In this document: positions 62,824 through 64,000 of the stretch, piece by piece
Layout: every line of letters starts with the position of its first letter
Numbering within the stretch: the first letter of the stretch is position 1
Assembly (NCBI GenBank): GCA_013177935.1
Contig: JABLXZ010000003.1
Span: forward strand, 62,001-126,000
Reading direction: 5' to 3'
DNA length: 64,000 bases
Source of the DNA: a candidate division WOR-3 bacterium
GTDB taxonomy: Bacteria; Hydrothermota; Tepidihabitantia; Tepidihabitantales; Tepidihabitantaceae
The notes under the pieces: model-generated
Seen by the model: the letters and a program-made list of their open reading frames with translations, nothing else
The model's database searches: none
Told to the model about the DNA's origin: nothing
Translations under genes and position numbers: made by a program

Positions 62824-63237
62824 ACCGGTGATTTCGATGCGGCGGCGCTGGTCAAGAATGGAGAGTTTTACCCGGATGGTGGTTTGGGGTAGTAGTTTTT
62901 CGGCGCGTTCTGCCCACTCAATTAAACAGACGCCCTCACCGCTGAGATAGGAGTCAAAGCCGGTTTCAACAAGTTCATCGATTGAGCGGATACGATAGAG
63001 GTCGATATGGTACACCGGCATGCGGCCCTGATATTCGGTGATGATAACAAACGATGGACTCTTGACAGTCTCTTTCACGCCGAGGCCCCGGGCAAAACCT
63101 TTAATCATCGTTGTTTTGCCGGCGCCAAGGTCGCCGTAAAACGCCACCACCGCACCGGGTTTTAAAAACAGGGCAAGTCGTTCACCCAGAGCAATAGTGG
63201 CAGCGGTATCGGCGGTCTCATATACAACCGGTTTCAT
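62791..63237 (-). CDS. tsaE: tRNA threonylcarbamoyladenosine biosynthesis ATPase TsaE
   Basis: TsaE is the ATPase that supports TsaB-TsaD in t6A37 synthesis. The 148-residue protein has Walker A YGDLGAGKTTMIKGFARGLG, SPSFVIITEY, the characteristic HIDLYRI and LIEWAERAEKLLP. ATG 63237 is 8 nt from a -10 box. Codons decoded by t6A tRNAs include ACG, read by the tRNA-Thr in this window, but this is not a special link. Confidence 0.95.
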   Translation of the reverse strand: MKPVVYETADTAATIALGERLALFLKPGAVVAFYGDLGAGKTTMIKGFARGLGVKETVKSPSFVIITEYQGRMPVYHIDLYRIRSIDELVETGFDSYLSGEGVCLIEWAERAEKLLPQTTIRVKLSILDQRRRIEITGLDRGLTEELK

Positions 63238-63245
63238 CTGATAAT

Positions 63246-63273
63246 GTTATACCTTATTTTCCCGCACTGTCAA
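63246..63273 (-). promoter_or_regulatory. Leaderless promoter of tsaE
   Basis: On the minus strand, TTGACA (complement of 63268-63273), 16 bp and TATAAC (complement of 63246-63251) end 8 nt before ATG 63237. No Shine-Dalgarno is present. Confidence 0.65.
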
Positions 63274-63457
63274 AGGTGGTAGGGGAAACATCCCCATAGT
63301 TTAGAGCCCGAAGTTAGGAAAGATTAACACCGAGAATGAAAATGCGCTATCTAACAGACGAGTTTAGAGATAGTTAGAGAATTCTGAGAAACACAACAGG
63401 GGTCAACTAAGGGTCCGTTACGGGGATGGTATCGGTACCGATGTCCGTTTCTATCCA

Positions 63458-63482
63458 CCCGAGAGATTTATCAACTCTCGGG
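63458..63482. other. Strong hairpin downstream of the thiolase gene
   Basis: CCCGAGAG (63458-63465) and CTCTCGGG (63475-63482) are perfect inverted repeats around a nine-base loop. It lies 34 bp past the thiolase stop on the minus strand. There is no T-tract on either side, so it is a weak terminator candidate. The 12-bp palindrome ATCGGTACCGAT (63431-63442) lies just beside it. The rest of 63274-63516 holds nothing else I can name. Confidence 0.4.
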
Positions 63483-63516
63483 AGCCGGTTTATCGGGCTA
63501 ACAGGTTCCTTTTTTC

Positions 63517-64000
63517 CTAAACCAGTTCGAGGCTCAGCGCCACCGCTTCACCGCCGCCGAGACAGATTGCCGCTAACCCCTTTTTCAGCCCCCGGTCTTT
63601 CAGGGCATAAATCAGGGTCACAAGGATGCGCGCGCCCGAGCAACCAATCGGATGACCCAGGGCGATGGCACCGCCATTGACATTGACCCGGGATTCATCC
63701 CAGCCCAGTTCTTTACCGTCAGCCAGAACCTGAGCGGCGAAGGCTTCGTTGACCTCAATCAGGTCAAAGTAGTTGATGTCAACACCCTGAACTTTGAGCA
63801 GGGTCTGAACCGCTTTAATCGGTGCGTAGAATAGCATCTTTGGTTCGACACTACCGGTGGCATAGGCGACAATGCGGGCGAGCGGCTTGATGCCCCGTTC
63901 TTTAATGAAGTCTTCGCGGGCGATGGCGAGTGCCGCGGCACCGTCGTTGATAGAGGAGGCGTTGCCTGCGGTTACCGTGCCGTCTTTGGTGAACACCGGT
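63517..64000 (-). CDS. Acetyl-CoA acetyltransferase (thiolase), C-terminal part
   Basis: The gene runs off the right edge; about 160 C-terminal residues are visible. They carry the thiolase motifs TVTAGNASSINDGAAAL, LIEVNEAFAAQVLA, the active-site histidine in NVNGGAIALGHPIGCSGARI and the final catalytic cysteine in AAICLGGGEAVAL. These fit a degradative or biosynthetic thiolase II that condenses or splits acetoacetyl-CoA. Substrate length preference cannot be judged from this part. Confidence 0.93.
   Translation of the reverse strand, partial: PVFTKDGTVTAGNASSINDGAAALAIAREDFIKERGIKPLARIVAYATGSVEPKMLFYAPIKAVQTLLKVQGVDINYFDLIEVNEAFAAQVLADGKELGWDESRVNVNGGAIALGHPIGCSGARILVTLIYALKDRGLKKGLAAICLGGGEAVALSLELV

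Overview
The window looks like a chromosomal segment of an uncultivated Gram-negative bacterium of the FCB side of the tree, most likely candidate phylum WOR-3 or a close relative. This is inferred from gene content, not from a marker-gene tree. Pointing that way are two secreted proteins with type IX secretion (T9SS)-like or FlgD-like C-terminal domains, a PorV/PorQ-family outer-membrane protein, LPS-envelope genes (lpxH, an LpxL-type acyltransferase, lptC-lptA-lptB), sigma-54, HprK/Hpf and a selenocysteine system. No transposase, integrase, phage gene or CRISPR array was seen, and genes are packed with 1-20 nt overlaps.

Layout. 1-614: AT-rich non-coding DNA with two terminator-like hairpins and the nfnA promoter. 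615-3834: nfnA-nfnB-ddl. 3896-11289: a fragment of the spc ribosomal operon (rplR-rpsE-rpmD-rplO-secY) running into a nucleoside phosphorylase, a two-domain kinase, lpxH and a Gate-domain membrane protein. 11318-15263: leucyl aminopeptidase and a zinc-type ABC transporter (znuCBA). 15272-18961 (minus): a GT-C glycosyltransferase, a four-PAS protein and tRNA-Thr(CGU). 19224-22440: a T9SS-type exported protein, divergent from peroxiredoxin and a frameshifted ferritin-like gene, then a small membrane protein. 22433-27805: purL, hprK, hpf, a methyltransferase and a DUF2703 protein. 27896-31170: carbamate kinase, an unknown exported protein, a DUF89 protein and an orphan hypC. 31167-34253 (minus): alr, DUF1844, a DegT-type aminotransferase and a PTS IIA domain. 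34608-45499: one long co-directional run adk-map-infA-rpmJ-pyrG-lpxL-lptC-lptA-lptB-rpoN-selB-selD. 45503-50766 (minus): KtrB/KtrA potassium uptake with a HAMP-PAS protein, and an MFS transporter. 51274-59689: a 2,259-residue repeat protein and a PorV-like protein. 59758-64000: a 28-residue lysine-rich peptide, mfd, tsaE and the end of a thiolase gene.

Three results stand out. First, selD is itself a selenoprotein gene: it reads through an in-frame TGA (codon 15) followed by a convincing bacterial SECIS hairpin, directly downstream of selB. Second, promoters across the window share one architecture (TTGAC-like box, 16-17 bp, TATAAT-like box), and in at least eight genes the -10 box ends only 5-10 nt before the start codon with no Shine-Dalgarno sequence, which points to leaderless transcription. 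Third, the giant exported protein has twelve CARDB-like repeats, three of which were recently duplicated as a block with 745 bp showing no difference by eye.

The ribosomal genes are split. rplR-secY sit behind ddl with their own promoter, while adk-map-infA-rpmJ, normally next to secY, lie 28 kb away and lead into CTP synthase and the LPS-export genes, so translation, nucleotide supply and envelope assembly are transcribed together there.
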